Positions 13,346-13,383 of a DNA stretch of 13,383 nucleotides are shown here, piece by piece. Source of the stretch: an uncultured Spirochaetaceae bacterium (GTDB taxonomy: Bacteria > Spirochaetota > Spirochaetia > Treponematales > UBA12059); contig CALKWG010000494.1 of NCBI GenBank assembly GCA_938004315.1, positions 1 through 13,383 of the forward strand. The letters are read 5' to 3'. The position numbers were made by a program, and so were the translations under genes. The notes below the pieces were generated by a model. The model ran no database searches. It was not told where the DNA came from and worked only from the letters and a program-made list of their open reading frames with translations. Each line of letters opens with the position of its first letter. Positions within the stretch are counted from its first letter, which is position 1.

Positions 13346-13383
13346 AGCCGAAATCGGGAATCGAACCCGATACCTGCGCATTA
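13346..13383 (-). tRNA. tRNA 3' part, cut by the window edge (ANN codon, perhaps Thr)
   Basis: Read on the - strand from the edge: T-A-A closes the anticodon loop, TGCGC is the anticodon stem, AGGTA the variable loop, TCGGG-TTCGATT-CCCGA the T-arm, and TTTCGGC the acceptor strand, with T (13346) as discriminator. CCA is not encoded. The base at position 36 is T, so the tRNA reads a codon starting with A. A U discriminator would fit threonine, but the anticodon lies outside the window, so the identity is open. Confidence 0.85.

Overview
The window is a GC-rich bacterial segment. It is probably from a spirochaete (Spirochaetota), at moderate confidence. The evidence is an exported protein whose predicted mature start reads MGGKE, a style common in treponemes, together with TTG and GTG start codons and a lipoprotein with a barrel-like C-terminus. 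No rRNA or other marker gene settles the taxonomy.

Left region (1-4340, + strand). An AT-rich leader holds three inverted repeats and a promoter. It drives a compact operon: a small two-helix membrane protein (117-350), a sodium:solute symporter (360-1904), then two overlapping genes (1908-3365 and 3362-4288), closed by a strong terminator. The two distal genes are the most striking feature of the window. The first reads as the N-terminal third of a lipoate-ligase-like protein joined to the C-terminal three quarters of an acyl-CoA synthetase. The second reads as the missing N-terminal quarter of the acyl-CoA synthetase joined to the missing C-terminal part of the lipoate-ligase-like protein. 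Both junctions fall in the same Gly-Thr-Val codons, at an identical 8-base sequence. Un-swapping the halves on paper gives a 546-residue acyl-CoA synthetase and a 247-residue lipoate-ligase-like protein, both of normal family length. The operon therefore looks like an organic-acid uptake and activation cassette whose two enzymes exchanged their 5' parts reciprocally and in frame.

Middle region (4343-12185, - strand). A lone outer-membrane-type lipoprotein has its own promoter (gene 4343-5167). Upstream of it is a six-gene peptide-type ABC transporter operon, read from right to left: an exported protein of unknown role, the solute-binding protein, two permeases and two ATPases. It ends in a terminator at 5201-5231. 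GC-rich hairpins separate the binding-protein gene from the first permease gene. Such structures usually let the binding protein be made in excess.

Right region (12358-13383). A small two-helix membrane protein with a possible PH-like tail has a near-consensus promoter. Beyond it lie about 480 bases without a gene: two copies of a 120-base hairpin-rich repeat, a UUCG-capped terminator-like stem, a second terminator with the same stem as the one at 5201-5231, and extra direct and inverted copies of a tRNA 3' end. The tRNA itself runs off the right edge on the - strand.

Three genes that start transcripts (117, 5167 and 12864) have the -10 box exactly six bases before the ATG, which puts transcription start on the ATG. 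This suggests routine leaderless transcripts, while genes inside operons carry good Shine-Dalgarno sites.
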